64,000 nt of DNA from Burkholderia metallica (GCF_902832845.1 NZ_CADFDB010000009.1:62001-126000); one strand, 5' to 3'. Shown: positions 9,526 to 18,507, counted from the stretch's first letter. Numbers and translations: made by a program. The notes: a model not told the origin generated them from the sequence alone.

Positions 9526-11112
9526 ATGAAAAACCACGCCTGGATTCGCTTTACACCGATCGCCGTTGCGGCGGCCGCCGCCCTCACCGCCTGCGGCGGC
9601 GACGACGTGCAGCAGCAGGGCCTGTCGACGGTGAAGAACGTCGTCGTGATCTACGCGGAAAACCGCAGCTTCGACAACCTGTACGGCAACTTCCCGGGCG
9701 CGAACGGCCTGCAGAACGTGACCGCGGCCAGCGCGCAGCAGAAGGACCGCAACGGCCAGCCGCTCGCGACGCTGCCGAAGGCCTGGGGCGGCCTGACCGC
9801 GAAGGGCGTGACGCCGGCCGTGACCGAAGCGATGACGGCGAACCTGCCGAACGCACCGTTCGCGATCGACGACCCGAACGGGTTCAACACGCCGATGAGC
9901 GTGACGACGCGCGACCTGTATCACCGCTTCTACGAGAACCAGATGCAGATCAACGGCGGCAAGAACGACATGTTCGCCGCATGGGCCGACTCGGGCGGCC
10001 TCGTGATGGGCCACTACACGCCGGACGCGACGAAGCTGCCGCTGTGGAAGATCGCGCAGCAGTTCACACTCGCCGACAACTTCTTCATGGGCGCGTTCGG
10101 CGGTTCGTTCCTGAACCACCAGTACCTGATCTGCGCGTGCGCGCCGTTCTACGCGAACGCGGACAAGAGCCCGGCCGCCGGCTCGATCTCGGCCGTCGCG
10201 GCCGACGGCAAGTCGCTGCAGCTCGCGAGCAACTCGCCGGCTTCCGCGCTCGACGGCATTCCGAAGTTCGTGAACTCGGGCAACCTGACGCCGGACTTCT
10301 ACGCGATCAACACGATGCAGCCGCCATACCAGCCGAGCGGCAACAAGGCCGCAGCGGGCGGCGACCCGAACCTCGCCGATCCGTCGGCCGCGACGACGCT
10401 GCCGCCGCAGTCGCAACAGAACATCGGTGACCTGCTGAGCAACGCGGGCGTGTCGTGGGCATGGTACGGCGGCGCGTGGAACCAGGCGCTGCAAGCGGCG
10501 CAGAGCGGCACCGCGAACGTGATCTACGGCCCGAACATGACGGCGCCGAACTTCCAGCCGCACCACCAGCCGTTCAACTACTACGCGAACCAGGCGCCGG
10601 GCAGCGCGAACCGTGCGCAGCATCTGCTCGACGGCGGCACCGACGGCAGCGAGTTCATCAAGGCGATCGACGCGGGCACGCTGCCGCAGGTCGCGTTCTA
10701 CAAGCCGCAGGGCAACCTGAACGAGCACCCGGGCTACACGGACGTCGCAAGCGGCGACCAGCACATCGCGAACGTGCTCGCCCATCTGCAGGCGAGCCCG
10801 CAGTGGAAGAACATGGTCGTGGTCGTCACCTACGACGAAAACGGCGGCTTCTGGGATCACGTGTCGCCGCCGAAGGGCGATCGCTGGGGCCCGGGCACGC
10901 GGATTCCGGCGCTCATCGTGTCGCCGTTCGCGAAGAAGGGTTTCGTCGATCACACGCAGTACGACACCGCGTCGATCCTGCGCTTCATCACGCGCCGCTT
11001 CTCGCTGCCGCGCCTCGCGGGCCTGCAGCAGCGCGACGACGCGCTGAAGGCCAACGGCGGCCAGCCGATGGGCGACCTGACGAACGCGCTGCAACTGTCG
11101 CCGAACCTGTAA
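9526..11112 (+). CDS. AcpA-like phosphatase / phospholipase C superfamily lipoprotein
   Basis: A 528-residue exported phosphoesterase of the phospholipase C/acid phosphatase AcpA superfamily. The signature VVVIYAENRSFDNLYG lies just after the leader. The lipobox LTAC puts it on the periplasmic side as a lipoprotein. Further family blocks are the FMGAFGGSFLNHQYL region, HPGYTDVASGDQHIANVL, and VVVTYDENGGFWDHVSPP, which carries metal and phosphate ligands. The AGAGAGA-rich leader before the ATG is a weak ribosome site. It probably removes phosphate from organic esters outside the cytoplasm. Hydrolysis of phospholipid versus phosphomonoester cannot be decided from sequence. Confidence 0.85.
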   Translation: MKNHAWIRFTPIAVAAAAALTACGGDDVQQQGLSTVKNVVVIYAENRSFDNLYGNFPGANGLQNVTAASAQQKDRNGQPLATLPKAWGGLTAKGVTPAVTEAMTANLPNAPFAIDDPNGFNTPMSVTTRDLYHRFYENQMQINGGKNDMFAAWADSGGLVMGHYTPDATKLPLWKIAQQFTLADNFFMGAFGGSFLNHQYLICACAPFYANADKSPAAGSISAVAADGKSLQLASNSPASALDGIPKFVNSGNLTPDFYAINTMQPPYQPSGNKAAAGGDPNLADPSAATTLPPQSQQNIGDLLSNAGVSWAWYGGAWNQALQAAQSGTANVIYGPNMTAPNFQPHHQPFNYYANQAPGSANRAQHLLDGGTDGSEFIKAIDAGTLPQVAFYKPQGNLNEHPGYTDVASGDQHIANVLAHLQASPQWKNMVVVVTYDENGGFWDHVSPPKGDRWGPGTRIPALIVSPFAKKGFVDHTQYDTASILRFITRRFSLPRLAGLQQRDDALKANGGQPMGDLTNALQLSPNL

Positions 11113-11163
11113 CGGCACGGCGGCACCGCGATGCAGCGGCCGGCGCGATGCCGGCCGCAACGC

Positions 11164-11193
11164 GACGAAGGGCGGCTCCGGCCGCCCTTCGTC
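11164..11193 (+). terminator. Strong hairpin after AcpA-like gene
   Basis: A perfect 13-base-pair stem (GACGAAGGGCGGC / GCCGCCCTTCGTC) with a TCCG loop sits 51 bases past the stop, between convergent genes. The following bases are only partly T-rich (ATTGTCAT). It may serve both strands. Confidence 0.65.
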
Positions 11194-11236
11194 ATTGTCA
11201 TCGCGTGAATGCAAACGCCGGTCGAAGCGCTGCGTG

Positions 11237-11737
11237 TCACCCGCCGTGATTCGGCTCCGCGCCATCCAGCGCGACGGCCAGAATCATCGCGCGCGCATTC
11301 GGCGGCGTCGGCCGCCCGCTCGGACGGAACACGTCGTCGCCGCACGCGATCCGCGCGCCCGACAGCACGCAGACGCCGGCCTGCCGCGCGCGCCCCGGTT
11401 TCCAGTACTGCTCGCCGAAGTGCGCACGGCCCGGCTCGACCCAGCGCACGATCAGCAGCTGCGCCGAGCGCTCGAGCACCTGGACGTGCGGGCGCACCGG
11501 CGACGCGCTCGGACGGCCGAGCGCCGCGACGAGGATCATCGCATCCGGTTCGAACGGCGGCCGCCCGCGCGGACTGAAGACGGCGTCGCCGCACACGATC
11601 TTCTCGCCGGACAACGCGCAGCGGCCCGAGCGAAGCGCGCGCCCCGGCGTCCAGCGCTGGCCCGCGCCGCCAGCCCCAAGCCGGCGCACGACCAGCATCG
11701 CGTCCGAATAGGCAAGCACCTGCACACGCGCATTCAT
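11237..11737 (-). CDS. Tandem DUF3331 domain protein
   Basis: A 166-residue protein made of two copies of the same unit. Each copy runs: hydrophobic strand, a W/R-rich segment, W(T/K)PGRA, (G/C)xCxLSGxxIxCGDxVFxPxGRPxxxxxAMIL. Copy one spans about residues 1-75 and copy two about 80-160; the AMIL and CGD motifs repeat 74-85 residues apart. This matches DUF3331, a small family that I know mainly from Burkholderia and relatives. There is no signal peptide. It follows the alginate-export porin gene by 42 bases and may be the last gene of that operon. Function is unknown. Confidence 0.75.
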   Translation of the reverse strand: MNARVQVLAYSDAMLVVRRLGAGGAGQRWTPGRALRSGRCALSGEKIVCGDAVFSPRGRPPFEPDAMILVAALGRPSASPVRPHVQVLERSAQLLIVRWVEPGRAHFGEQYWKPGRARQAGVCVLSGARIACGDDVFRPSGRPTPPNARAMILAVALDGAEPNHGG

Positions 11738-11779
11738 TCAACGCCCCGCAGCGTGCCGCCAGCCGCCAGCAAGCAACGG

Positions 11780-13261
11780 CTACCACCCATACTTCAGCTC
11801 GACCCCGACATAGTCGGCGTTGTGTCCGCCCGCCTGCCGGATCGCGTCGCCGACCTGGAAATGCACGGCTTCGATCGCGCCGATCAGGTTCGCGGCGATC
11901 GTCCAGTCCGCTCGCAACTGCACGTACATCCCCGTCCACAACCCGCCTTTTCCTGCGGTGCCCGGTACCACCGCGTTGCCCTGCTGGTAGACCGCGTCGC
12001 CGGTCGTCTCGCGCCACTGGAAGCCGAGCGCGCCGAGCAGCGACAGGGTTGGCGACGGCTTCAGCGTCACCGACGGCTTCACGTGGATCAGGTTCGAATA
12101 GCCGGTGAAGCCGGCCAGCGTGAAGTAATAGCCGTTCGGAAACAGCGGGTTGAAGGTGCCGATGCGGCCGTCGTGCGGATGCCGGTCGCCCGACGCCGCG
12201 TCGACCTGCAGCGCGATGCGCGGCGACCACGGTGCGTCGGGCCGGTAGCCGGCGATCGTGCCGACCGCCCATGCGCGGATCGTGCTGCTTCCGACGGTGC
12301 CCGTCTGCAGCATCGTTTCGAGATCCCAGTCGAAGCGGCCTTGCGTGCCGCTGTAGCGCAGGTCCCACACGTCGCGACGCTCCGCGCCGCCCGCATCGAG
12401 AAAACGCGCGTTGCTGCGGTTGTAGCGCGACCAGTAGCCCGACAGGTCGCCGGGCCCCGCCGACTGCCGCTCGAAGCGTACGCCGCTGAACGTGAGGTCG
12501 CGGTTCGACACGTCGTCGAACGTGGACACGCTGCGGTTCTGCACCGGCTGCGTCGCATACGCGATGAAACGCCACTTGCGGTATTCGTAGTCGGCCCATA
12601 CCGCATCGAACGCCTGCCGCACGTTCGGGCCGTCGCGCGCGGCGATGAAGCGCTGCAGGTCGAACGCCATCTCCTGCCGGCCGACGCGGAACTTGAACGT
12701 GCCGCCGCCGAGCGCGCCCGTGTAGGTCGCGAACGCCTGCTCGAGATCGAGCGGGTTCCTGTCCACCGGCGAGATCGTGTTCTTGCCGAACGCGCGATCG
12801 TCCTGCAACTGCACGAAGAACTGCCAGTGCGGGCCGAGATGCGCATCGGCATGCACTTCGACGCGCTGGATCAGGTACGTGTCCGATTGCGCGGAGCCGA
12901 TGCCGAACAGCGGCGCGTCGTTGGTCTCGAGACGCTCGCGCAGGTTCACGCCGAGCGACAGATAGGTCGCCGGATCGTTGCCGAGCGGCATGTATTTCAG
13001 GCCGTCGAGCGGTGCGCGCGGCACGCACGGATTCGCGAGCACCGACCAGTCTTCCTGCCAGCGGTTGAACAACACGGTCGGCCGTTTGGCCGTGCACGTC
13101 GACGCGGCGCCGCCCGGCGCCGATGCCGGCGCCTGTGCCGTTTCCGCGAACGCCTCGCCACGCGCGGCGAGCAACAGCCCCGCGACGACGGACACGCGCG
13201 CGGCGCGGCGCGCCGCACGATCGAAGCGGCGGCGATGTATTCGTTCCCGCTGCCGGCTCAT
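11780..13261 (-). CDS. Alginate-export (AlgE-like) outer-membrane porin
   Basis: A 493-residue outer-membrane beta-barrel. A signal peptide ends near AFAETAQA; the rest is rich in alternating aromatic and polar strands (LGVNLRERLETNDAP, FKFRVGRQEMAFDLQR, SGYWSRYNRSNARF) and ends in Tyr-Gly-Trp like other outer-membrane proteins. The pattern is that of the alginate-export domain, used broadly for passage of anionic or small organic substrates. Its start overlaps the stop of the YoaK-type gene in ATGA, so translation is coupled. No alginate genes are nearby, so a different substrate from the operon's catabolic enzyme is likely. Confidence 0.82.
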   Translation of the reverse strand: MSRQRERIHRRRFDRAARRAARVSVVAGLLLAARGEAFAETAQAPASAPGGAASTCTAKRPTVLFNRWQEDWSVLANPCVPRAPLDGLKYMPLGNDPATYLSLGVNLRERLETNDAPLFGIGSAQSDTYLIQRVEVHADAHLGPHWQFFVQLQDDRAFGKNTISPVDRNPLDLEQAFATYTGALGGGTFKFRVGRQEMAFDLQRFIAARDGPNVRQAFDAVWADYEYRKWRFIAYATQPVQNRSVSTFDDVSNRDLTFSGVRFERQSAGPGDLSGYWSRYNRSNARFLDAGGAERRDVWDLRYSGTQGRFDWDLETMLQTGTVGSSTIRAWAVGTIAGYRPDAPWSPRIALQVDAASGDRHPHDGRIGTFNPLFPNGYYFTLAGFTGYSNLIHVKPSVTLKPSPTLSLLGALGFQWRETTGDAVYQQGNAVVPGTAGKGGLWTGMYVQLRADWTIAANLIGAIEAVHFQVGDAIRQAGGHNADYVGVELKYGW

Positions 13262-13953
13262 GCACGCTCCTGCTTCACCGCATCCACGGATTGCGCCGCG
13301 CCCAGCGCGAGCACCGCAAGCGCGCCGACGGGTGCGAGCAACGCGAGGAAGCCGACGTAGCGGAACCCGAGCGCGCCGCACGCGGCGCCGAGCGCGAACG
13401 CGACGATCGCCGGCAGCATCTTCGCGAAACGCGCGCGTGCCGCCGCGCGCACGCTGTCGGCCGTGCCGGCGGACAGCATGTCGACGACGTCGAGGATCGC
13501 CTGCGTGACGTTGCCGGTCATCACCGTGTTCGGCACGCCGGCGCGCGGGATCACGCGCGGATGCGCGTTCTGCACGCCCATCGCGAACGTGCCGACGATG
13601 CCGGCGACCAGCGCCGGCAGGCTGTCGGGCTGCGTGACGGGCGTCGCCCACAGGCCGGCCGCGCAGAAGCCGAGCAACAGCACGCCCTGCACCGTGTGCA
13701 GCACGCGCGTCCCCTGCCACGCGGGCCGTGCCGACATCGACCGCGCGATCAGGCTGCTCGCGATCACGCCGCACACGAATGCCGGAAACACGCTGAGCTT
13801 CAGCACGACACCCTGGCCGAAGCCCGCGATGCCCGCGCCGATCAGCACGAAGTTGCCCGTCACGTGCGCGGTGAACAGCCCGAACAGCGCGACGAAGCTC
13901 AGCGTATCGACGAAGCCGGCCACCGCGGCAAGGATCGTATCCTCGTGCTTCAT
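13258..13953 (-). CDS. YoaK/DUF1275 family membrane protein
   Basis: A 231-residue inner-membrane protein with about six hydrophobic helices. Family signatures are AGFVDTLSFVALFGLFTAHVTGN at the N-terminus, MGVQNAHPR and PNTVMTGNVTQ in the middle. These define the YoaK/DUF1275 group, thought to be transporters or permeases. It overlaps both neighbours by four bases (ATGA at each end), so it belongs to the same operon as the VOC protein and the porin. A role in uptake of the operon's substrate is inference. Confidence 0.85.
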   Translation of the reverse strand: MKHEDTILAAVAGFVDTLSFVALFGLFTAHVTGNFVLIGAGIAGFGQGVVLKLSVFPAFVCGVIASSLIARSMSARPAWQGTRVLHTVQGVLLLGFCAAGLWATPVTQPDSLPALVAGIVGTFAMGVQNAHPRVIPRAGVPNTVMTGNVTQAILDVVDMLSAGTADSVRAAARARFAKMLPAIVAFALGAACGALGFRYVGFLALLAPVGALAVLALGAAQSVDAVKQERA

Positions 13954-14867
13954 CGCGCCGCGCCCGCGTGGATCTCGGCGACGTAGCCGCCCGGGAACTG
14001 CACGAGCGCCGCGTCGCGGCCGTCCGACGCGAACGCCGGCACGAGCACGGTCACCCCGGCGGCCTGCGCCTTCTTCAGCGTCGCGGCGAGATCCGGCACC
14101 TCGTAGCCGGTCATCTCGCGGCCGAACGGGTAAGGCAGGTGGCCGTCGGTGGCGAGCACGGTCATCTTGCCGAAGCCCGATTCGATGCGGATGCGGCGAT
14201 ACGTATCGTTCGGCCGGCCGATCTCGACGCCCGGCGCGCGGCGCACGTCGGACACGACCTTGCCGTGCGAGAACGCGACGAAGTTGCGCACGAGCGTGTC
14301 GGCGCTTTCCGGCGACACGTACACGCGGTTCTCGGGCACCGTTTCCAGCGCATCGTAGTGCGGCGCCTCGGTGTGCCAGTACAGCTGCATGTTCACGCCG
14401 CCCGGCCAGCGGATGATCGCGTCGCGGCCGATCGGATCGGGAAACGTGTCGACGACCACGTCCGCGCCGTGCGCGCGCGCCGACTTCATCGCGACGTCGA
14501 GATCGGTGACGAGATAGCCGGTACGCTCCGCGCAGAACGGATACGGAATCGGGGTCTTGAAGCCGAACACCGACACCGTGCCGACCGGCGTGAGCACGAG
14601 CTGCGACATCGTCTGGCTCGGCGTGGGCGTGACCTGGAACACGCCCTGCTTCGACTTCTTGCCGCCGAACGTCGCGACGAAGCTGTCGGTGAAGCGGTCG
14701 AAATCGTCGGGCGACACGCAGACGTGCGTCGTGTCGTACTGCGGGCCGACCGCGACGGCCGGCGTCGCGACGGCCTTCGTGGCCGTCGTCTTCGCGAACG
14801 CGGCCGGTGCGACGGCGAGACCGCCCGCGATCATCGCGGCGAGCAGCACGGAACGAATGGTTTTCAT
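13950..14867 (-). CDS. Exported double-VOC (glyoxalase-like) protein
   Basis: A 305-residue protein with a signal peptide ending near AAFA. The mature part holds two related halves: the first contains GYLVTDLDVAMKSARAHGADV and WPGGVNMQLYWH, the second GYEVPDLAATLKKAQAAGVTV and FPGGYVAEIH. Each half also begins with a THVCVSPDD or NRVYVSPES strand. This is a paired vicinal-oxygen-chelate architecture; the His/Glu ends of each half could hold a metal. Periplasmic VOC proteins are uncommon. It overlaps the YoaK-type gene by four bases and follows the DoxX gene by 26. Confidence 0.75.
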   Translation of the reverse strand: MKTIRSVLLAAMIAGGLAVAPAAFAKTTATKAVATPAVAVGPQYDTTHVCVSPDDFDRFTDSFVATFGGKKSKQGVFQVTPTPSQTMSQLVLTPVGTVSVFGFKTPIPYPFCAERTGYLVTDLDVAMKSARAHGADVVVDTFPDPIGRDAIIRWPGGVNMQLYWHTEAPHYDALETVPENRVYVSPESADTLVRNFVAFSHGKVVSDVRRAPGVEIGRPNDTYRRIRIESGFGKMTVLATDGHLPYPFGREMTGYEVPDLAATLKKAQAAGVTVLVPAFASDGRDAALVQFPGGYVAEIHAGAAR

Positions 14868-14893
14868 GACAGGGTTTCCTGGTTGTTTCATCG

Positions 14894-15355
14894 TCATCGA
14901 ATGGTGCGGCCGTCGCCGGCCGGGTGCTTCGCATCGGCGAGCAGCGTCGCGAGCACGAGTGCGGCGATCAGCCCGAGATGCTCGAAAAAGCTGTTGAGCG
15001 CCATGAAGCGCGCGGCGCCCGTGTGGTTCCAGAAATCGTTGGCCACCGCCATCGCGACCAGCGTCAGCATGCCGAGGCTGCCGGCGCCGAGCCACGTGAA
15101 GCGGTTGAACACCACGCACAGCGAGCCGGCGAGCTCGACCGCGATCGCCAGCGCCGCCCACAGCGCGGCCGGCTGCAGCCCGAAATGCGCCTGCTCGGCG
15201 ACCGCGCCGGCGAAATCCAGCGCCTTCGCGACGCCGCCGATCAGGTACGCGGACACCAGCGCCATACGCACGAGCGGCAGCACCCAGGGCCGCGCCAGCA
15301 GCGCGCGCACCCATGCGGGATTGCCGATGCCGTCGAAGTGGGTCGGTGTCGCCAT
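14894..15355 (-). CDS. DoxX family membrane protein
   Basis: A 153-residue inner-membrane protein with four hydrophobic segments. LVRMALVSAYLIGGVAKALDF near the N-terminus and the FNRFTWLGAGSLGMLTLVAM segment are typical of DoxX. DoxX proteins have been linked to quinone oxidoreductases and redox stress, but most are uncharacterised. Its start codon lies one base after the amidohydrolase stop, so the two are translationally coupled. It belongs to the XapX-to-porin operon. Confidence 0.85.
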   Translation of the reverse strand: MATPTHFDGIGNPAWVRALLARPWVLPLVRMALVSAYLIGGVAKALDFAGAVAEQAHFGLQPAALWAALAIAVELAGSLCVVFNRFTWLGAGSLGMLTLVAMAVANDFWNHTGAARFMALNSFFEHLGLIAALVLATLLADAKHPAGDGRTIR

Positions 15356-15356
15356 G

Positions 15357-17246
15357 TCAGACCGCCCAGCACGAACAGCCGAACGCGCCCCAGAAGCCCT
15401 TCGCATCCGACGTCGGCAACGCGCGGCCCCACGCGCTCGCATGCGCATGGCCGTGCACGTTGCACGCGCTCGAACAGCCGCATGCGGCGGCGGCCGCCGC
15501 CCGCTGCAACGGCGCGCCCTCGCGCTGCGTCGCGCCCCAGCCGCCGTAGCCGCCGTACTCGCGCACGGGCGACCAGTCGGGCATCGCGGGCGGAATCGGC
15601 GCATCGTGCGACGCGAACGGCCCCGCGCCCCACACGATCTTGCCGCCGACCACCGTCAGCAATGCGGACGTGGCGACGATATCGTCCTCCGCGCACGTGA
15701 AGAAATCGCGATCCGGGACCATCAGGTCGGCAAGCTGGCCGACCGCGATGCGCCCTTTCTTGCCCACCTCGTTCGAGAACCACGTCACGTACTCGGTCCA
15801 CATGCGCAGCGCGGTTTCGCGATCGAGCAGATTGCGCTGCGGATACATCCGCAGGCCGCCGACCGTCTTGCCCGTCACCAGCCACGCGAGCGACACCCAC
15901 GGGTTGTACGACGCCACGCGCGTCGCGTCGGTGCCGGCCGACACCTTGATCCCCTTGTCGAGCATCTTCGCGACGGGCGGCGTGGCCTCGGCCGCCTGCG
16001 CGCCGTAGCGCTCGACGAAGTATTCGCCCTGGTACGCCATCCGGTGCTGCACCGCGATGCCGCCGCCGAGCGCGGCGATCCGGTCCATCGATCGTTCCGA
16101 CACCGTCTCCGCATGATCGAAGAACCAGTTCAGCCCGTCCAGCGGAATGTCGCGGTTCACCTTCTCGAACACGTCGAGCGCGCGGCTGATCGTCTCGTCG
16201 TAGGTCGCATGCATGCGCCACGGCCAGCGGTTCTGCGCGAGCACGCGCACGACGCCTTCGAGGTCGTCCTCCATCTGCGCGGGAAGATCCGGGCGCGCGA
16301 CGCGGAAATCCTCGAAGTCGGCCGCCGAAAACACCAGCATCTCGCCCGCGCCGTTGTGGCGGAAATAGTCGGTGCCGTCGTGATACCGGACGCTCTTCGT
16401 CCAGTTCACGAAGTCTTCCTTCTCCGCATTCGGCTTCTGCGTGAACAGGTTGTACGCGATCCGCACCGTCATCTCGCCAGCGTCGTGCAGCTTGCGGATT
16501 ACCTCGTAATCGTCGGGATAGTTCTGCGAACCGCCGCCCGCATCGATCACGCCCGTCACGCCGAGCCGGTTGAGTTCGCGCATGAAGTGGCGCGTCGAGT
16601 TGTACTGGTAGTCGAACGGCAGCTTCGGGCCTTTCGCGAGCGTCGCGTAGAGGATCGTCGCGTTCGGGTTCGCGAGCAGCAGGCCGGTCGGGTTGCCCGC
16701 GGCATCGCGCAGGATCGTGCCGCCCGGCGGCTCGGGCGTGTCCTTCGTGTAGCCGACCACCCGCAGCGCGGCCGCGTTCAGCAGCGCGCGGTCGTACAGG
16801 TGCAGGATGAACACCGGCGTATCGGGCGCGGCCGCATTGAGTTCGTCGATCGTCGGCAGGCGTTTCTCCGCGAACTGGTGCTCGGTGAAGCCGCCGACCA
16901 CGCGCACCCATTGCGGCGCGGGCGTGATCGCGACCTGGCGCCTCAGCATCTCCATCGCGACCGCGAGCGAACGCACGCCGTCCCAGCGCAGCTCCAGGTT
17001 GTAGTTCAGGCCGCCGCGAATCACGTGCGTGTGGTTGTCGATCAGGCCCGGCAGCACGGGGCGCCCGGCGAGATCGACGACCTTCGTCGCGCGGCCCGCG
17101 AGCGGCACGACGTCCGCGTCGGCGCCGACCGCGACGAAGCGGCCGTCCTTGATCGCCACCGCGGTGGCGACGGGGTTCGCACGATCGAGCGTCGTGATGC
17201 GCCCGTTGTGCAGGATGAGATCGGGTTGAGTAGCGGTTGCGCTCAT
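15357..17246 (-). CDS. Amidohydrolase family 3 (YtcJ-like) with Cys-rich tail
   Basis: A 629-residue metal-dependent hydrolase. Metal ligands appear in GLIDNHTHVIRGG near residue 70 and in later His/Asp blocks (RMHATYDETISR, FFDHAETVSE, GTDATRVASYNPW). The layout matches the YtcJ-like amidohydrolase 3 group, which cleaves C-N bonds in cyclic or acyl-amide compounds. After the normal end of the fold come about 60 extra residues with five cysteines and two histidines (ACGCSSACNVHGHAHAS ... GAFGCSCWAV). No signal peptide is present. GAGGAC precedes the start. It is the main enzyme of its operon and faces a LysR gene. Confidence 0.87.
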   Translation of the reverse strand: MSATATQPDLILHNGRITTLDRANPVATAVAIKDGRFVAVGADADVVPLAGRATKVVDLAGRPVLPGLIDNHTHVIRGGLNYNLELRWDGVRSLAVAMEMLRRQVAITPAPQWVRVVGGFTEHQFAEKRLPTIDELNAAAPDTPVFILHLYDRALLNAAALRVVGYTKDTPEPPGGTILRDAAGNPTGLLLANPNATILYATLAKGPKLPFDYQYNSTRHFMRELNRLGVTGVIDAGGGSQNYPDDYEVIRKLHDAGEMTVRIAYNLFTQKPNAEKEDFVNWTKSVRYHDGTDYFRHNGAGEMLVFSAADFEDFRVARPDLPAQMEDDLEGVVRVLAQNRWPWRMHATYDETISRALDVFEKVNRDIPLDGLNWFFDHAETVSERSMDRIAALGGGIAVQHRMAYQGEYFVERYGAQAAEATPPVAKMLDKGIKVSAGTDATRVASYNPWVSLAWLVTGKTVGGLRMYPQRNLLDRETALRMWTEYVTWFSNEVGKKGRIAVGQLADLMVPDRDFFTCAEDDIVATSALLTVVGGKIVWGAGPFASHDAPIPPAMPDWSPVREYGGYGGWGATQREGAPLQRAAAAAACGCSSACNVHGHAHASAWGRALPTSDAKGFWGAFGCSCWAV

Positions 17247-17264
17247 GAAGTGTCCTCGATGCGG

Positions 17265-17432
17265 TCAGAAGCCGAGCCAGTGACGGACCGGCGCGATGGC
17301 CTGGGCGCCGACCAGCATGCCGGCCAGACCCACAAGAGCAATCAGCGGCGGTGCGGGTGAACGCACCTTGATCACGCTGTACACGATGCCGATCAGCACG
17401 CCGGCACCCAACGAAAGTAGATAAGATTCCAT
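17265..17432 (-). CDS. XapX domain membrane protein (first copy)
   Basis: A 55-residue protein of two short membrane helices. YLLSLGAGVLIGIVYS and VRSPAPPLIALVGLAGML match the XapX domain, with the invariant SPAPP turn. It is the first gene of the operon, 18 bases ahead of the amidohydrolase, and is divergent from the LysR gene. GGGAGAA precedes its start. It resembles the second XapX gene at 19.5 kb over the whole domain. XapX proteins have no proven function; association with permeases is the basis of the name. Confidence 0.85.
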   Translation of the reverse strand: MESYLLSLGAGVLIGIVYSVIKVRSPAPPLIALVGLAGMLVGAQAIAPVRHWLGF

Positions 17433-17533
17433 AACGATTTTTCTCCCGGCCGGATTAGAATCACCTGCATCGCACGCCCGCGCCTCGCGGTGCGCCGCAT
17501 CCGTTCCCCGCTTCCCTGCCATCCGCCCCGACC

Positions 17534-18457
17534 ATGCAACACCTTCCTGATCTCGAAGCCTGGGCCATCTTTGCGCGCGTCGCGGAGACGGGCTCGTTCG
17601 CGAAAGCCGCCGATCTGCTCGGCATCTCGCAACCGACCGTGTCGAAAGCCATCGCGCGACTCGAAAAGCGCCTCGGCGCGATGCTGCTGTACCGCACGTC
17701 GCGCAAGCTGTCGCTCACGCCGACCGGCGAACTGCTGCGCGACCGCGCGATGCGCCTGCTCGCCGACGCGGAGCTGATCGAGAGCGAAGCGTCCGCGCAG
17801 GCGCTCGAACCGCACGGCCTCGTGCGCGTGAATGCGCCGATGTCGTTCGGGCTGCGCCATCTGGCGCCGGTGCTGCCCACGTTTCTCGAACGCTATCCGC
17901 GCGTCGACATCGACCTCGTGCTCACCGATCACATCGTCGACATCGTGTCCGGCGGCTTCGACGTCGCGATCCGCATCGCCGAGCTGAGCGATTCGTCGCT
18001 GCGCTCGCGCCGGCTCTGCGCGGTGCGCCGGCCGCTCGTCGCATCGCCGGCCTACCTCGACCGGCGCGGCCGCCCCACGCATCCGCGCGACATCGAACAG
18101 CACGTGTGCCTCACCTACACAAACCTGCCGACGCCCGAATACTGGCGCTTCCGCCACCCGGCATCGGGCGACGAGGCCGGCGTGTCCGTGCAGGGCCGCA
18201 TCCGTACCAACAACGCGGACGTGATCCTCCCCGCGCTCGTCGGCGGTCACGGCCTCGCGCTGCAGCCCGAGTTCCTGGTGTGGGACGCGATGCAGCGCGG
18301 CGAGCTCGAGGAAGTGATGTCCGACTGGAAGATCGCCGACATCAACGTGAACCTCGTCACGCCGCCCGGCATGCTGCGCGCCGCGCGCGTGACGGTGCTG
18401 CTCGACTTCCTCGTGGAACATTTCTCGCACGCGCCGTGGGCGCTGCCCGGCGCCTGA
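17534..18457 (+). CDS. LysR family transcriptional regulator
   Basis: A 307-residue LysR protein. The winged helix-turn-helix is in residues 5-65 ([49 protein letters not shown]), followed by a periplasmic-binding-like effector domain. It is transcribed away from the XapX-amidohydrolase operon across 101 bases, the normal arrangement for a LysR gene that controls its neighbour. The effector is probably the operon's substrate or a product. This is inference from position. Confidence 0.92.
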   Translation: MQHLPDLEAWAIFARVAETGSFAKAADLLGISQPTVSKAIARLEKRLGAMLLYRTSRKLSLTPTGELLRDRAMRLLADAELIESEASAQALEPHGLVRVNAPMSFGLRHLAPVLPTFLERYPRVDIDLVLTDHIVDIVSGGFDVAIRIAELSDSSLRSRRLCAVRRPLVASPAYLDRRGRPTHPRDIEQHVCLTYTNLPTPEYWRFRHPASGDEAGVSVQGRIRTNNADVILPALVGGHGLALQPEFLVWDAMQRGELEEVMSDWKIADINVNLVTPPGMLRAARVTVLLDFLVEHFSHAPWALPGA

Positions 18458-18478
18458 ACGCACGACGGGCCCTGGCAG

Positions 18479-18507
18479 GCGATCGTCGCGTCCGTCGCGA
18501 CGATCGC
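18479..18507. terminator. Hairpin between convergent LysR and isochorismatase genes
   Basis: A perfect 12-base-pair inverted repeat (GCGATCGTCGCG / CGCGACGATCGC) with a 5-base loop fills the gap between two convergent genes. It has no T-run. The position suggests a shared terminator; a protein-binding palindrome is possible. Confidence 0.5.

Noticed and set aside
13968-17360. A very long open frame on the plus strand over the amidohydrolase operon
   Set aside because: It is antisense to six convincing genes. High GC removes stop codons from the other strand, and the predicted protein is a low-complexity Arg/His/Ala sequence without any known motif.
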